DNA of 58,138 bases, from assembly GCA_002069125.1 (NCBI GenBank), contig MVZN01000014.1:1-58138 (forward strand). The letters run 5' to 3'. The stretch is from Spirochaetes bacterium ADurb.BinA120. Its GTDB lineage: Bacteria > Spirochaetota > UBA4802 > UBA5368. The notes under the pieces were generated by a model that did not search any database, was not told the DNA's origin, and saw only the letters and a list, made by a program, of their open reading frames with translations. This document shows, in pieces, positions 26,809 to 35,580 of the stretch (position 1 is the first letter of the stretch; each line of letters begins with the position of its first letter). The position numbers and the translations under genes are program-made.

Positions 26809-27550
26809 AGATTTCAGCCTTAACAAAATAAAAAGAGCCAAATGCGCCTTTACGGTAACCGAAGTGCTTATCGCGGCAGCCATAATGTCCATGCTGCTCG
26901 GAGTTTTTTATCAGCTTTTCATCGCCGGTCATAAAAATTTTAACGCAGGCGTGTGGATGGCTAATCTCACTCAGGAAATAAACGTCGGGTTCCGCCAGTT
27001 TCAGGAAGATATCAAAAACACCGCCGTTATGGTGTCCACGGTTCCCGGCAATTACTATAAAACCAACGTCAAGCCCGAGCCCAACCACAATCCGGCATTC
27101 GATTTCTACTATAATTCCAAACTCTTATCGCCGGACGGCGCTCAACCGGGCGATAAGCTCATGCGCTTCAAAATGTGCAGAAGGCCGCAAAAAAAAGGCT
27201 TCGAAACCAAACTCGACAATCAGCCCGCTTTAATCGAAGAAGCCGAATTCAGCTTAAACGAAAAGGGCGAGCTTTTTTACGAAAAGAAATCGGCTTTATG
27301 GGACGGCGATCCGAAAAGCGTTCCGACTTTAAATCCTCCGGCCGACAAACTCGTCAACAGCCGCGTTTTAATACACGACGTCACTAACATCAGGTTCGTG
27401 CCTCAAAAAAATGCTACAAAAATTGAAAAAGGAAAAATGTTCGGAATAGAAATCACGGTAGCGCCCCCTAAAAATCAGGGACGCAACGTTAAGCCCCTTG
27501 TAAAAACAACCCAGGTGGTAATAAACGTAGAACCCAACGAAAGCCTTTGA
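26792..27550 (+). CDS. Minor pseudopilin-like protein (GspJ/PilW type)
   Basis: This 252-residue protein has a basic leader of about 20 residues followed by a type III (prepilin) signal: CAFTVTEVLIAAAIM, with the +5 Glu of the mature helix. The residue before the cleavage site is Ala instead of the usual Gly. The rest is a globular domain of about 200 residues with no known motif. Size and position (followed by two more pilin-like genes) resemble the GspJ/PilW minor pilin that primes pilus assembly. The ATG overlaps the STAS gene by 17 nt in another frame, so it is translationally coupled. Confidence 0.72.
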   Translation: MEKINKDFSLNKIKRAKCAFTVTEVLIAAAIMSMLLGVFYQLFIAGHKNFNAGVWMANLTQEINVGFRQFQEDIKNTAVMVSTVPGNYYKTNVKPEPNHNPAFDFYYNSKLLSPDGAQPGDKLMRFKMCRRPQKKGFETKLDNQPALIEEAEFSLNEKGELFYEKKSALWDGDPKSVPTLNPPADKLVNSRVLIHDVTNIRFVPQKNATKIEKGKMFGIEITVAPPKNQGRNVKPLVKTTQVVINVEPNESL

Positions 27551-27556
27551 TAAGGC

Positions 27557-28219
27557 ATGATAATCATTATGAAGCATAACCCTCGCAGGTCAAATATTAA
27601 ACGCATATTTTTCAATCGAAAAGCTATTTCGATTACCGAAATCATGGTCGGCATCGCTTTATTCGTTCTGGCCGCCATCCCTTCTTTCGGCTATCTCATG
27701 AGTTCGGTCAAGCAGACCGCGGCGACCGACATGGAAAACACCGCCGGGGTAATAGCCGGCAGCATACTGGACCGCATTTTAGACAACGTAGAATACGACC
27801 TGGTAGACGACACTCTCAAGCTCGACCAGATTTCCGGAATGACTGACGAAGACGGCAGCGACAATAATGAGCTTAAAATCAAATCCACTTCTTTCAAACT
27901 GGAACTCGAAGTTAAAACGATACCTAACGATCAAATAGAATTCGGCTTCAGAAAAACGCCCTACATAAAAAGGCAATCGTCCGACAGCGAAAACGCCGAT
28001 CCGGGAAACGACATAAACAGCATCAAAAACGACGCGAAACGCTGGAACACTCCCGTAAAACTCAAACTTTCACAGATAACCAAGCACAAAAACAAGACGT
28101 TCCTTAAAGAAATAATGCTCGTAATCAAATGGAAAGATCCCGTCAGCGGACGCGACAGGACCGAAAAATTCACGACCATGAAAGCTAATTTAAGCCTGGT
28201 CGAACAGCAGGGCGGTTAA
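27557..28219 (+). CDS. Minor pseudopilin-like protein (GspI/PilV type)
   Basis: This 220-residue protein has a basic leader (about 22 residues) and a prepilin-type helix AISITEIMVGIALFVLAAI. The +5 Glu is present and Ala occupies the -1 position, so cleavage would follow Ala. The remaining 170 residues are a polar globular domain. The overall shape fits a GspI/PilV minor pilin. There is an ATG at 27557 and another at 27569; neither has a strong SD, but the gene follows the previous stop by six bases and may use coupled re-initiation. Confidence 0.68.
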   Translation: MIIIMKHNPRRSNIKRIFFNRKAISITEIMVGIALFVLAAIPSFGYLMSSVKQTAATDMENTAGVIAGSILDRILDNVEYDLVDDTLKLDQISGMTDEDGSDNNELKIKSTSFKLELEVKTIPNDQIEFGFRKTPYIKRQSSDSENADPGNDINSIKNDAKRWNTPVKLKLSQITKHKNKTFLKEIMLVIKWKDPVSGRDRTEKFTTMKANLSLVEQQGG

Positions 28220-28222
28220 TTC

Positions 28223-28957
28223 ATGGATTTTTTCAGATGCCCTCAAAATAAATATAATTATAACCTAGCTGAATTAAAGCCAGCAAACAGGCGCGGCATG
28301 CTTATTCCAATGATCCTTATAGGCATGTTTATTTTCATAATGTTTTTTTTCACGCTCATGCGCTGGAACTCGTCAAACAGGCGCATGAATTATCAGGACG
28401 TATGGGGGCGCAAAGCGCTTTATCTCGCAAAAGGCGGCACGCAGCTGGCTCTTTTAAAAGTTTCGATGATGCCCACCGAATGTTACGATGCGCTCGCCAT
28501 ATCGCAGTTGAAAAACCCTTATTTTTCATTTAAAATCGCGGCCGAAAGGGTCGCCGCAGGCAAAAAGCCCGTAAACCCCAATCCCAAAGAAATCGACTTC
28601 AACCCCGGGCCTCAATATTTAACCGGCCCCGGAGATAACCGCGACGCGCTGCTTCAAGACCCGGCTTACGTGGGCACTAAAGAAGACCCGCTTTCGGGCG
28701 AGCTGAACGTATTTATAAAAGCGTTCACCGACGACATCAAGTTCGCCGGCCCCGATACCGATCCTATTACCGGCGAACGCACGGTCCCTTACAAACACGG
28801 TTTCGCTTCGACCAAAGTAAAGGTCCTCGCGGTCAAGGGGCAGCAGCTTTACAACAAGCAAACGGTAGAACTTACCGTTAAAGGCTGGGTTTACGACGGC
28901 ATGAATATAAAGCGTGAAAAAGAAGTCACAAAAATCGTAGAAGTCGAAAGGAAATAG
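28223..28957 (+). CDS. Minor pseudopilin-like protein (GspK/PilX type)
   Basis: This 244-residue protein has a leader of about 25 residues, then a long hydrophobic helix beginning RRGMLIPMILIGMFIF. It has Gly at -1 but no +5 Glu, as is common for GspK, which caps the pilus tip. The Lys/Pro/Asp-rich domain that follows has no clear homology. It follows the previous stop by three bases and precedes a secreted protein, so the three pilin-like genes and their partner form one block. The assignment is by order and topology. Confidence 0.62.
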   Translation: MDFFRCPQNKYNYNLAELKPANRRGMLIPMILIGMFIFIMFFFTLMRWNSSNRRMNYQDVWGRKALYLAKGGTQLALLKVSMMPTECYDALAISQLKNPYFSFKIAAERVAAGKKPVNPNPKEIDFNPGPQYLTGPGDNRDALLQDPAYVGTKEDPLSGELNVFIKAFTDDIKFAGPDTDPITGERTVPYKHGFASTKVKVLAVKGQQLYNKQTVELTVKGWVYDGMNIKREKEVTKIVEVERK

Positions 28958-28968
28958 CGGAATATAAA

Positions 28969-30035
28969 ATGAATAAAAAAAAAAACTTTTTAATCGCGGC
29001 GCTGATATGCCTTGCCATATCTCTTTTCGGACCGTTAACCACTAAGGCTTCAGCTCTGCCGGATCTTTCCACGCCGTTTACCCAGATATTCCCTCAAATT
29101 AAAATAAATAATTTATTCGACTCGAACGTCCCTATCCACCAGGGATTTTTATACACTTTCCAGTTCGCCAAAAACGATCTGGAGGCCGCGCTTACGGATT
29201 TATTGAGAAAAAAAGGGCGCGCGCTCAACATCGGAGAAGTAAACGACCTTCGCGCCCAGGTTATACGCGTAAATTCCGTCAAATGGATAATTTTGAATTT
29301 CGACGGCACAAAGGTAACGCTTCCCGACCAGATGCCCGAACTTGTAACAAATCAGGGCGCAGCAGGCGATATCGACACTTCTACGATGCGCTACGTTTTC
29401 GATACTCCCACCGACCCCATGGACGAATCGATGATTTTATGCGTCGTAGATTACGAATGGAACGCCTTTTTCGGCGCCGCGCCCCTGGGCGGCTGGCCCA
29501 AAACTCAGGAAGCGTGGGGAAAATTCGCTTTCACTATCGTCGACAGCGAGCCTCCGCATAACGCTCAGATATCGCCGAAATCAATTTATTCGACCTGCGG
29601 CGACAAAATCTCGGCTTTTAACGATATAATAAAAAAAGAAAATCTCGCCTCGAAATATCCGGCGAACGCCGATGACATAGTTATTACGGTAATCGACGAC
29701 AACCCTTTTGGAATAATAGACCACTCAAAGCTAAAGCATAATTTAAAAAACGTCGACGGATACGTCATGGTCGAAACATATACCGAAAAATACAGGCAAT
29801 ACGATTATAATAATCCGCCGAAGCAACTTTTGGCGGACCCTTTCGAATTAGATTCCACCATTTACGAATATCTCGACGATACCGCGCCTAATAACGGCAA
29901 ATTTTCATACCTCGGCCCGTTTCAAATTTCAAAAATACCCGGCGTTTCGATAAAAAACGTAAAACTGGTCAATAAAGTCAACGCAAAAGACAACGTAGCA
30001 TACGTGATAAGCGTCCCGCTGGCGGGCCTCGAAGA
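28969..30035 (+). CDS. Secreted protein, 3' end cut by the junction
   Basis: A signal peptide (MNKKKNFLIAALICLAISLF...) with a small-residue site near residue 28 is followed by about 325 residues of mostly beta-type sequence without a recognised domain. It contains two segments with VTLP/DPMDES and NNPPKQ patterns. The apparent frame continues to 30438 but becomes Arg/Pro/Ala-rich and GC-rich after about 30030, which is foreign DNA read out of context. The native C-terminus is lost. It is the last gene of the pseudopilin block, so it may be a pilus-associated or exported component. The true end is not visible; 30035 is approximate. Confidence 0.6.
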
Positions 30036-30045
30036 CGGCTCGGGG
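30010..30045. other. Junction between two unrelated genomes (probable chimera)
   Basis: Base composition, codon use, gene orientation and taxonomic signal change at this point. To the left are moderate-GC plus-strand genes of a pilus-bearing bacterium. To the right are very GC-rich, planctomycete-like genes. One gene on each side is cut: the secreted protein on the plus strand and a gene on the minus strand that overlaps the HIT stop. No integrase, tRNA, IS or direct repeat is visible. The exact base cannot be set by eye. Confidence 0.85.
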
Positions 30046-30069
30046 CGGAATGTCGCCCGGCTCGCTCAT
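30019..30069 (-). pseudogene. Start of a gene truncated at the junction
   Basis: On the minus strand an ATG at 30069-30067 overlaps the HIT stop (ATGA). About 17 plausible residues follow (beginning MSEPGDIPPRAVFEAR) before the reading frame enters the other genome. ATGA overlap supports a real co-translated gene downstream of the HIT gene, of which only the first codons remain. Family unknown. Confidence 0.45.
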
Positions 30070-30635
30070 GGTCTGGGCCCGGCCTGCCCGCCGGTGCGGG
30101 CCAGCAGCAGGCCCAGATCGTCGGCGGCGCGGCGCATGGCGGCGAAGGTCTCCTGGATGGACTGGGGGATGACACGGACCTGGCCGAGGACGGCCATGAA
30201 GTTCGTATCGCCCGCCCAGCGGGGCACCACGTGGATGTGCAGGTGTCCGGGCAGGCCCGCGCCGGCGCATCGCCCGACGTTGAGCCCGATGTTGTACCCG
30301 TGGGCCTTGAGGGCCCGGTCCATGACCGCCTGGAGGTCGCGGACAGCCTGCATCATTTCCACCAGCGTGGCCGTCTCCAACTCGCCGAGCTGCCCCACGT
30401 GGTCCAGCGGGGCGACCATGGCATGCCCGCCGGTGTAGGGGAAGCGGTTGAGCACCACGAGGCTGCGTTCCAGCCGGGTCAGGACCAGGTTGTGCGGGTC
30501 CTGGTCGACTGGCGCCTCGCGGTAGCGGCAGAGGAAACAACCCTCCTCCTGGCCTCCCAGCGAATCGATGTACTCCATCCGCCAGGGGGCCCAGAGGTTG
30601 GTGTTGCGCTCGGCGCTTCGGTTGTCGGCGTCCAT
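30066..30635 (-). CDS. HIT-family nucleotide hydrolase/phosphorylase
   Basis: This 189-residue protein has the histidine triad HLHIHV (His131, His133, His135), where the middle residue set forms the AMP-binding active site. The N-terminal LWAPWRMEYI motif and a Cys33/Cys36 pair match the AP4A phosphorylase-like branch. Substrates in this branch are diadenosine polyphosphates or adenylated nucleotides. It lies downstream of an NHL-type lipoprotein, with 7 nt between, on the minus strand. The next gene starts inside its stop codon but is cut by the genome junction. Confidence 0.9.
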   Translation of the reverse strand: MDADNRSAERNTNLWAPWRMEYIDSLGGQEEGCFLCRYREAPVDQDPHNLVLTRLERSLVVLNRFPYTGGHAMVAPLDHVGQLGELETATLVEMMQAVRDLQAVMDRALKAHGYNIGLNVGRCAGAGLPGHLHIHVVPRWAGDTNFMAVLGQVRVIPQSIQETFAAMRRAADDLGLLLARTGGQAGPRP

Positions 30636-30642
30636 GGAGGGG

Positions 30643-31737
30643 CTACTTCTTGGGGATGATCGTCAGCGTGTACGGCTTGTCGAACGCGTTGCCCGCCAGG
30701 TTGAGGTCGATGTTGGCCACGTAGATCCAGTCGCCGCGGATGCAGACCTCGCTGCACTTGTCGAGCAGGCCGTTGGCGCCGTTGGTGTTGGGGTTCTGGG
30801 CCAGCGTGGTGACCTTGCCGGTCTTGGCGTCGACCTTGTGGACGGCGTTGCCCAGGAAGTCGGCGATGTAGACGTTGCCCTCGTCGTCGACCTTCAGCCC
30901 GTCGGTGGACTGCATGCCCTGCTTCTCGGCGAAGACCTTGCCCGCGCCGACCGGCGCGCCGTCCTTCATCTGGTACTTCAGGAGCTGGGCGTCGCCGAAG
31001 TTGCAGACGAACATGTTGCCGGCCTTGTCGAAGCCCAGGCCGTTGGCCCCGACGCCCCAGTCCTTGTTGACGGTCTTGAAGGTGGTGATCAGATGCTTGT
31101 CCTTGCCGCCCGGCGTGACCTGGACGGGCTTGTCCGCCTTCAGCTCGGACATCTTGAAGCGGTACACGCCGCTGACCACGGGCGAGGCCTTGGCGTCCAC
31201 CTGGGAATCGCAGACGTACACGCTGTCGCCGTTGCAGGCCAGGCCGTTGGCGAAGTTGATGCCGCAGGCCAGCACCTCGACCTTGGACGCCTTGCCTTCC
31301 GCCAGCACCACCCGCAGCACGCGCGACTTGTCGGGGCTTCCCTTGCGGGGCTCGCCCACGTTGGGCACCTCAAAGGCCTGGCAGTCGGCGATGTACAGGT
31401 TGCCGTCGGGCCCCTGGTCGATGCCCAGCGGGCAGACGCGGTTGGTCTCCGGGTGCACCGGCAGGGTGCAGACCTCGCTGACGAGGTTGTTGGCGTCGAT
31501 CTTGAGCAGCTTGGCCGGATAGGCGGGGTCGTTGAAGTTCGGCATGCACAGGTAGATGTTCCCGTCCTTGGCCAGCGTCATGCCGTCGGGCGTGTTGTAC
31601 TTGGCCGGCAGGGTGATGAAGGCGTGCCCGCCCACCGAGGCGGGAACCAGCCGGGCAACCTGCGGGCCGGACTGCTCACAGGCGGGCAGAATCAGGGCGA
31701 CCAGGACCAGCGACAGAATCAGTGAACGAGTCATCAT
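30643..31737 (-). CDS. NHL/SMP-30-type beta-propeller lipoprotein
   Basis: This 364-residue protein has a lipoprotein signal ending in LILPAC (Cys20). The rest repeats blades of the six-bladed propeller type, with Asn-Gly-Leu/Asp-Gly and DEGNVYIADF, PDGNLYIADC patterns (residues about 55-355). Such domains bind ligands or hydrolyse lactones; no clear SMP-30 catalytic residues can be confirmed. The start at 31737 is preferred over a longer ORF start at 31800 because GAAGGAGA lies just before it and a signal peptide follows. A promoter lies at 31789-31817. Confidence 0.78.
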   Translation of the reverse strand: MMTRSLILSLVLVALILPACEQSGPQVARLVPASVGGHAFITLPAKYNTPDGMTLAKDGNIYLCMPNFNDPAYPAKLLKIDANNLVSEVCTLPVHPETNRVCPLGIDQGPDGNLYIADCQAFEVPNVGEPRKGSPDKSRVLRVVLAEGKASKVEVLACGINFANGLACNGDSVYVCDSQVDAKASPVVSGVYRFKMSELKADKPVQVTPGGKDKHLITTFKTVNKDWGVGANGLGFDKAGNMFVCNFGDAQLLKYQMKDGAPVGAGKVFAEKQGMQSTDGLKVDDEGNVYIADFLGNAVHKVDAKTGKVTTLAQNPNTNGANGLLDKCSEVCIRGDWIYVANIDLNLAGNAFDKPYTLTIIPKK

Positions 31738-31788
31738 GTTCTCCTTCTCAAGACACAGGCAAAAGGTTCCGGTGATGAGCGGCCTGTA

Positions 31789-31817
31789 GTTGTACGCCAT
31801 CGGGAGGGGAAGATCAA
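31789..31817 (-). promoter_or_regulatory. Promoter for the NHL lipoprotein gene (minus strand)
   Basis: On the minus strand TTGATC (31817-31812), a 17-base spacer and TACAAC (31794-31789) precede the lipoprotein start by about 50 nt. The -10 box is imperfect. Confidence 0.4.
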
Positions 31818-31876
31818 GGTGGTAGCCGGCAGCCTGTGATCCGTTTGCGTCCTGGCTGCGGGCGACAGGCTACAGA

Positions 31877-32695
31877 CTACAACACGGGGGCGAGCAGCTC
31901 GCTGACGAACGCTCCGATCCTGGCAGCCAGTTCCGCGGGGGGCAGGTCCTTGTGCTGCTGAATTCGATGGACGATGGCCGAGCCTACGATCGCCCCGTCG
32001 GCGACGCGGCACACCTCGGCCACCGTGGCGGGATTGGACACGCCGAAGCCCACGCAGATGGGCAGGTCCACGTGCGTCCGCAGTTCCGCCACCGCCGCCA
32101 GCGTGGCCTCGCTCAGGCGGTCGCGCTCGCCGGTGATGCCGGCGATCGAGACGTAATAGACGAAGCCCGTCGAGTGGCGGGCGATCTCCAGCCGCCGGGG
32201 CGGCTGGGTGGTCGGGGCGATCAGCATGACGTTGGCCAGGCCCCTGGAGCGGGCGAGCTTCTCCACCTCGCCGGCCTCGTTCAGCGGCAGGTCGGGGATC
32301 AGCACCGCGTCCACGCCCGCCTGGCTGCACTGGTCCAGGAACCGCTGGACCCCGTGCCGGAAGACGATGGAGTAGCTCACCATGGCGGCCAGGCCCAGCT
32401 TGCCCCCGCCCTCGCGGTACTCGCGGACCATCTCCAGCACCTGGTCGGTCCGCTGGCCGCTCGCCAGCACCTCGGTGTACGAACTCTGGATGACCGGCCC
32501 GTCGGCGATGGGGTCGCTGAAGGGAATGCCCAACTCAGCCACCCGGACCCCGCGGGCCTCGAAATCCTCCAGCATCGCTCGCGTCCCAGCCAGGTCCGGA
32601 TACCCGGCCGTCAGGAACGGAACCAGCGTCTTCTTCCCGGCCGCTCGCAGCTCGGCGAAAGCCTGGACCAGCCGATTTGTCTTCAGATCATTCAT
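31877..32695 (-). CDS. trpA: Tryptophan synthase alpha chain
   Basis: TrpA cleaves indole-3-glycerol phosphate to indole and glyceraldehyde-3-phosphate; indole passes through a tunnel to TrpB. The 272-residue TIM barrel has the signature LGIPFSDPIADGP, with catalytic Glu54 and Asp65 (equivalent to Glu49 and Asp60 of Salmonella). A glycine-rich phosphate site lies near the C-terminus (VGFGVS). trpB is immediately upstream on the same strand, 33 nt away, so they are co-transcribed. Confidence 0.96.
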   Translation of the reverse strand: MNDLKTNRLVQAFAELRAAGKKTLVPFLTAGYPDLAGTRAMLEDFEARGVRVAELGIPFSDPIADGPVIQSSYTEVLASGQRTDQVLEMVREYREGGGKLGLAAMVSYSIVFRHGVQRFLDQCSQAGVDAVLIPDLPLNEAGEVEKLARSRGLANVMLIAPTTQPPRRLEIARHSTGFVYYVSIAGITGERDRLSEATLAAVAELRTHVDLPICVGFGVSNPATVAEVCRVADGAIVGSAIVHRIQQHKDLPPAELAARIGAFVSELLAPVL

Positions 32696-32728
32696 GTTCT
32701 TACAGGACCCATGCCCGGCTACCGGCTA

Positions 32729-33940
32729 CTAGATCTTCACGCCCTTGCGCTCCAGGATGGAGGCGATCTCGTTGCAGTCCTTGTCGCCTCGCCCGGAGAG
32801 GTTGACCAGCAGGATCTGGCCTTTCTTCATCTTGGGGGCCTGCTTGATCGCCTCGGCCACCGCGTGGGCCGACTCCAGGGCGGGGATGATCCCCTCGGCC
32901 CGGGAGAGCGTGACTACCGCGTCGATGGCTTCGTCGTCACCGCAGGTGGTATAGCCGACCCGCCCGATGTCCTTCCAGTAGGCCAGTTCGGGCCCCACGC
33001 CGGGGTAGTCCAGCCCGGCCGAGACGCTGTGCACGTCGGCGGTCTGTCCGTCGGCGTCCTGGAGGATGTAGCTGAGGCTGCCGTGGAGCACCCCGGGCCT
33101 GCCCAGCGAGAGCGAGGCGGCGTGGTCGCCCAGGTTCAGGCTCCGCCCGCCGGCCTCCACGCCGATCATGCGGACCGAGGCGTCGGCGATCATGGGGGCG
33201 AAGATGCCCGCGGCGTTGGACCCGCCGCCCACGCAGGCGACGATCAGGTCGGGCAGGCGCCCTTCGGCCGAGAGCATCTGCTTGCGGGCCTCGCGCCCGA
33301 TGCACGACTGGAACTCCCGCACCATGGCCGGGAAGGGATGAGGCCCCGCGACCGTGCCGATGATGTAATGCGTGTGCTCGACGCTGCCCATCCAGTCGCG
33401 CATGGCCTCGTTGAGGGCGTCCTTGAGCGTGCACTGGCCGCTCGAGACGCCGATGACGCGGGCCCCCATGAGCCTCATGCGGAAGACGTTGAGGCTCTGG
33501 CGGCGGATGTCTTCGGTGCCCATGTAGACGTCGCAGTCGAGCCCGAAGACGGCTGCCGCCATCGCGGTGGCCACCCCGTGCTGCCCGGCGCCGGTCTCGG
33601 CGATGACGCGCTTCTTTCCCATCCGCAGCGTCAGCAGGGCCTGGCCCAGCGTGTTGTTGATCTTGTGGGCCCCGGTGTGGTTCATGTCCTCGCGCTTGAG
33701 GTAGATCTTCGCTCCACCGAGCGCCTCGGTCAGGCGGCGGCAGAAGTACAGCTCGCTGGGCCGGCCGGCGATCTCGCGGTAGCAGCGGTCCAGATCGCCG
33801 CGGAAGCCCGGGTCGCCCATTGCCTTGTCGTACTCGGCAGAGAGCTGCTCCAGGGCGGCCATCAGGGTCTCGGGAACGTACTGTCCGCCATAGGGGCCGA
33901 AGTAGCCCGCGCGGGTCGCGTTGTCGGAGGCGGTAGTCAT
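32729..33940 (-). CDS. trpB: Tryptophan synthase beta chain
   Basis: TrpB is a PLP enzyme that joins indole and serine. The 403-residue protein has HTGAHKINN with PLP lysine Lys93, the phosphate-binding [10 protein letters not shown] segment, and the C-terminal LSGRGDKD. These are all standard for the TrpB1 class, which works with TrpA. It is preceded, 10 nt upstream, by an aminotransferase gene. Other trp genes are not in the window, so the rest of the pathway lies elsewhere. Confidence 0.97.
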   Translation of the reverse strand: MTTASDNATRAGYFGPYGGQYVPETLMAALEQLSAEYDKAMGDPGFRGDLDRCYREIAGRPSELYFCRRLTEALGGAKIYLKREDMNHTGAHKINNTLGQALLTLRMGKKRVIAETGAGQHGVATAMAAAVFGLDCDVYMGTEDIRRQSLNVFRMRLMGARVIGVSSGQCTLKDALNEAMRDWMGSVEHTHYIIGTVAGPHPFPAMVREFQSCIGREARKQMLSAEGRLPDLIVACVGGGSNAAGIFAPMIADASVRMIGVEAGGRSLNLGDHAASLSLGRPGVLHGSLSYILQDADGQTADVHSVSAGLDYPGVGPELAYWKDIGRVGYTTCGDDEAIDAVVTLSRAEGIIPALESAHAVAEAIKQAPKMKKGQILLVNLSGRGDKDCNEIASILERKGVKI

Positions 33941-33950
33941 GGTCGCGGCC

Positions 33951-35246
33951 TCATTGCAGGTACTCCCGGATGGCGTCGGCCAGGGCCTGGAAGGTCCACT
34001 TGCGCTTGGCGTCGTCGCACTCCAGCAGGGTGATGCGGAAGCCGTCCCGCTTGCAGCAGAAGCCGCTGAGGGGCACGACGCAGATGCCCTTGGAGCCCAT
34101 GAGGTAGTAGACGAAGCGGGAGTCGTTGGGCACGCCGGGGATGAGCCCTTCGACGATCTCGCGGGCCTTGGGGTTGTCGATGGGCAGGGTCTGGCGGTTG
34201 TTGAGCACGCCGTCCTCGAACATCACGGTAACGTAGAAAGCCCCGCTGGGCTTGTTCACCGTTACGCCCGGAATGCCGCTGAGGGCGTCGTAGGCTTCCT
34301 GGGCCCGGGCCTCGAAGGTCGCCGCCCTGTCCCGCAGGTGGGCCGGGTAGCGGCTGTCGCCGACCACCCGCGGAATGGACATCTGCGGCATGGTCGTCGA
34401 GCAGACCTCCAGGCGCTTGCTGGCCAGCAGCGAGTTGACGTACGTGCCGAACATGGGGTCCTTGTCGCGGTTGAGGACCTCGACCCAGCCGCACCGCGAC
34501 CCGGGCCAGGGGTATTCCTTGGAGATGCCCCGCATGGACAGCCCGCAGACGTCGCCGATCACCTCCGACAGGTGCAGCGTCTTGTTGCCGTTGTACACGA
34601 TGTGGGTGTAGATCTCGTCGCAGATCAGGATGCAGCGGAACTGGCGGGCGATCTCGACGATCTCCTCCAGCACCGGCCGGGGATACACCGCCCCGGTCGG
34701 GTTGTCGGGATTGATCAACAGGATGCCCGCGATCGAGTCGTTGTACTTGACCTTCATCCGGATGTCGTCCACGTCGGGCATCCAGTTGTTGTGCGGGTCC
34801 AGTTCGTACGTCAGGTGCTCATAGCCGCTGTGGGCGGCCTCGGCCGACGAGTGCGTCGAGTAGGCGGGGGTGGGCCCCAGCACGCGGGCCTCGCGCCGCA
34901 GGAAGCCGTACACCTTGGCCACCGCGTCGCCGATGCCGTTGAAGAAGATGATGTCGTCCGCGGTGATCTGCGTCCCGCCGCGGATGTTGACCTGTTCGGC
35001 CAGGAACTCCCGCGTCTCGGAGATGCCGGCTGTGTCGCAATAGCCCCAGGAGGTCTCCTGGTCGACGATCTCGTGAAGGATGTCGCGGATCCAGGGACGG
35101 ACCTTCTCGCCCTTCTGGATCGGGTCGCCGATGTTCTCCCAGGTCATCTCCACGCCCGCCTGACGCAGGCGATAGCCCACCTGGACAATCTCTCGAATGG
35201 CGTACGTCAACGACTTGGCGCCGCCATGCACAATATCGCGTCGCAT
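33951..35246 (-). CDS. PLP-dependent aminotransferase (class I/II)
   Basis: This 431-residue fold-type I aminotransferase has NPDNPTGA (Asn183 of the PLP ring stack), Asp210-x-x-Tyr213 and the Schiff-base lysine region [14 protein letters not shown] (Lys243, then Arg for substrate carboxylate). It is longer than AspC by an N-terminal extension of about 30 residues. Substrate is not clear; neighbours trpB and trpA suggest aromatic or alanine/aspartate transamination, but this is only context. The minus-strand start at 35246 has AAAGGT-type purines upstream. Confidence 0.88.
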   Translation of the reverse strand: MRRDIVHGGAKSLTYAIREIVQVGYRLRQAGVEMTWENIGDPIQKGEKVRPWIRDILHEIVDQETSWGYCDTAGISETREFLAEQVNIRGGTQITADDIIFFNGIGDAVAKVYGFLRREARVLGPTPAYSTHSSAEAAHSGYEHLTYELDPHNNWMPDVDDIRMKVKYNDSIAGILLINPDNPTGAVYPRPVLEEIVEIARQFRCILICDEIYTHIVYNGNKTLHLSEVIGDVCGLSMRGISKEYPWPGSRCGWVEVLNRDKDPMFGTYVNSLLASKRLEVCSTTMPQMSIPRVVGDSRYPAHLRDRAATFEARAQEAYDALSGIPGVTVNKPSGAFYVTVMFEDGVLNNRQTLPIDNPKAREIVEGLIPGVPNDSRFVYYLMGSKGICVVPLSGFCCKRDGFRITLLECDDAKRKWTFQALADAIREYLQ

Positions 35247-35358
35247 CTTGCTACAACCTTTCCCTTCCGGCCATGTACCGGCAAACTGTCATTTGTACCG
35301 CGCGGGGCGGTATCGGCCAAGAATATATTCGGCACAACAGGGGGGCTGGAACCAGGGA
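35247..35358. other. Spacer before the palindrome
   Basis: This is the first part of a 334-base gene-free stretch between the divergent aminotransferase and metallophosphatase genes. It should hold the aminotransferase promoter, but no clear -10/-35 pair is seen. No RNA structure is recognised here. The rest of the gap is described under the next three entries. Confidence 0.5.
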
Positions 35359-35380
35359 ACCTGCCTGCCGGCAGGCAGGT
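35359..35380. repeat. Perfect 22-bp palindrome (CTGCCTGCCGGCAGGCAG core)
   Basis: The sequence ACCTGCCTGCC/GGCAGGCAGGT is a perfect inverted repeat without a loop. In translation it gives the Leu-Pro-Ala-Gly-Arg-Gln peptide often seen in metagenomic contigs, which marks a dispersed palindromic repeat. It may be a REP-like element. Confidence 0.8.
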
Positions 35381-35395
35381 GGGGACCGGACAACA

Positions 35396-35493
35396 GGGAC
35401 TAGGGACCAGGGTGCAGGGACTAGGGACTAGGGAGCAGGGACCAGGGAAAAGGGACGAAGGAAGAGGGACAGGGGACGGGAGCGAGGGAACAG
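35396..35493. repeat. Degenerate heptamer repeat array (AGGGACY-like)
   Basis: About a dozen copies of a purine-rich unit near AGGGACT/AGGGACC follow each other for about 100 bases, with scattered substitutions and unit-length variation. It is G-rich on the plus strand, so it may form unusual structures, and it is too degenerate for a CRISPR array (no spacers). Confidence 0.75.
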
Positions 35494-35523
35494 GTGACCA
35501 GGAGATAGAGGGGTGGCGGCATG

Positions 35524-35557
35524 GTCACTTCAGTGACCCATGTCTTTCTGGTATAGT
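35524..35557 (+). promoter_or_regulatory. Possible promoter with operator dyad before the phosphatase gene
   Basis: GTCACT-TC-AGTGAC (35524-35537) is a perfect dyad, and TATAGT at 35552-35557 could be a -10 box, placing the dyad over the -35 region. The gene starts 23 nt later. This resembles a repressor operator but no regulator is known. Confidence 0.4.
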
Positions 35558-35580
35558 CCACGGTGACAACGGAGAGTTCA

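Noticed and set aside
30010-30045. Integration site or genomic island boundary
   Set aside because: No tRNA, integrase, IS or direct repeats; the whole flanks change on both sides.
30036-30438. C-terminal part of the ORF running from 28969 to 30438
   Set aside because: Beyond about 30,035 it reads antisense of the HIT gene in the other genome, so it is not a genuine C-terminus.
31952-34033. Long plus-strand ORF opposite trpA/trpB (693 codons)
   Set aside because: It is antisense to two unambiguous genes; its composition is that of a GC-rich shadow frame.
35396-35493. CRISPR-like array
   Set aside because: Units are 7 bases and degenerate, without spacers or leader.
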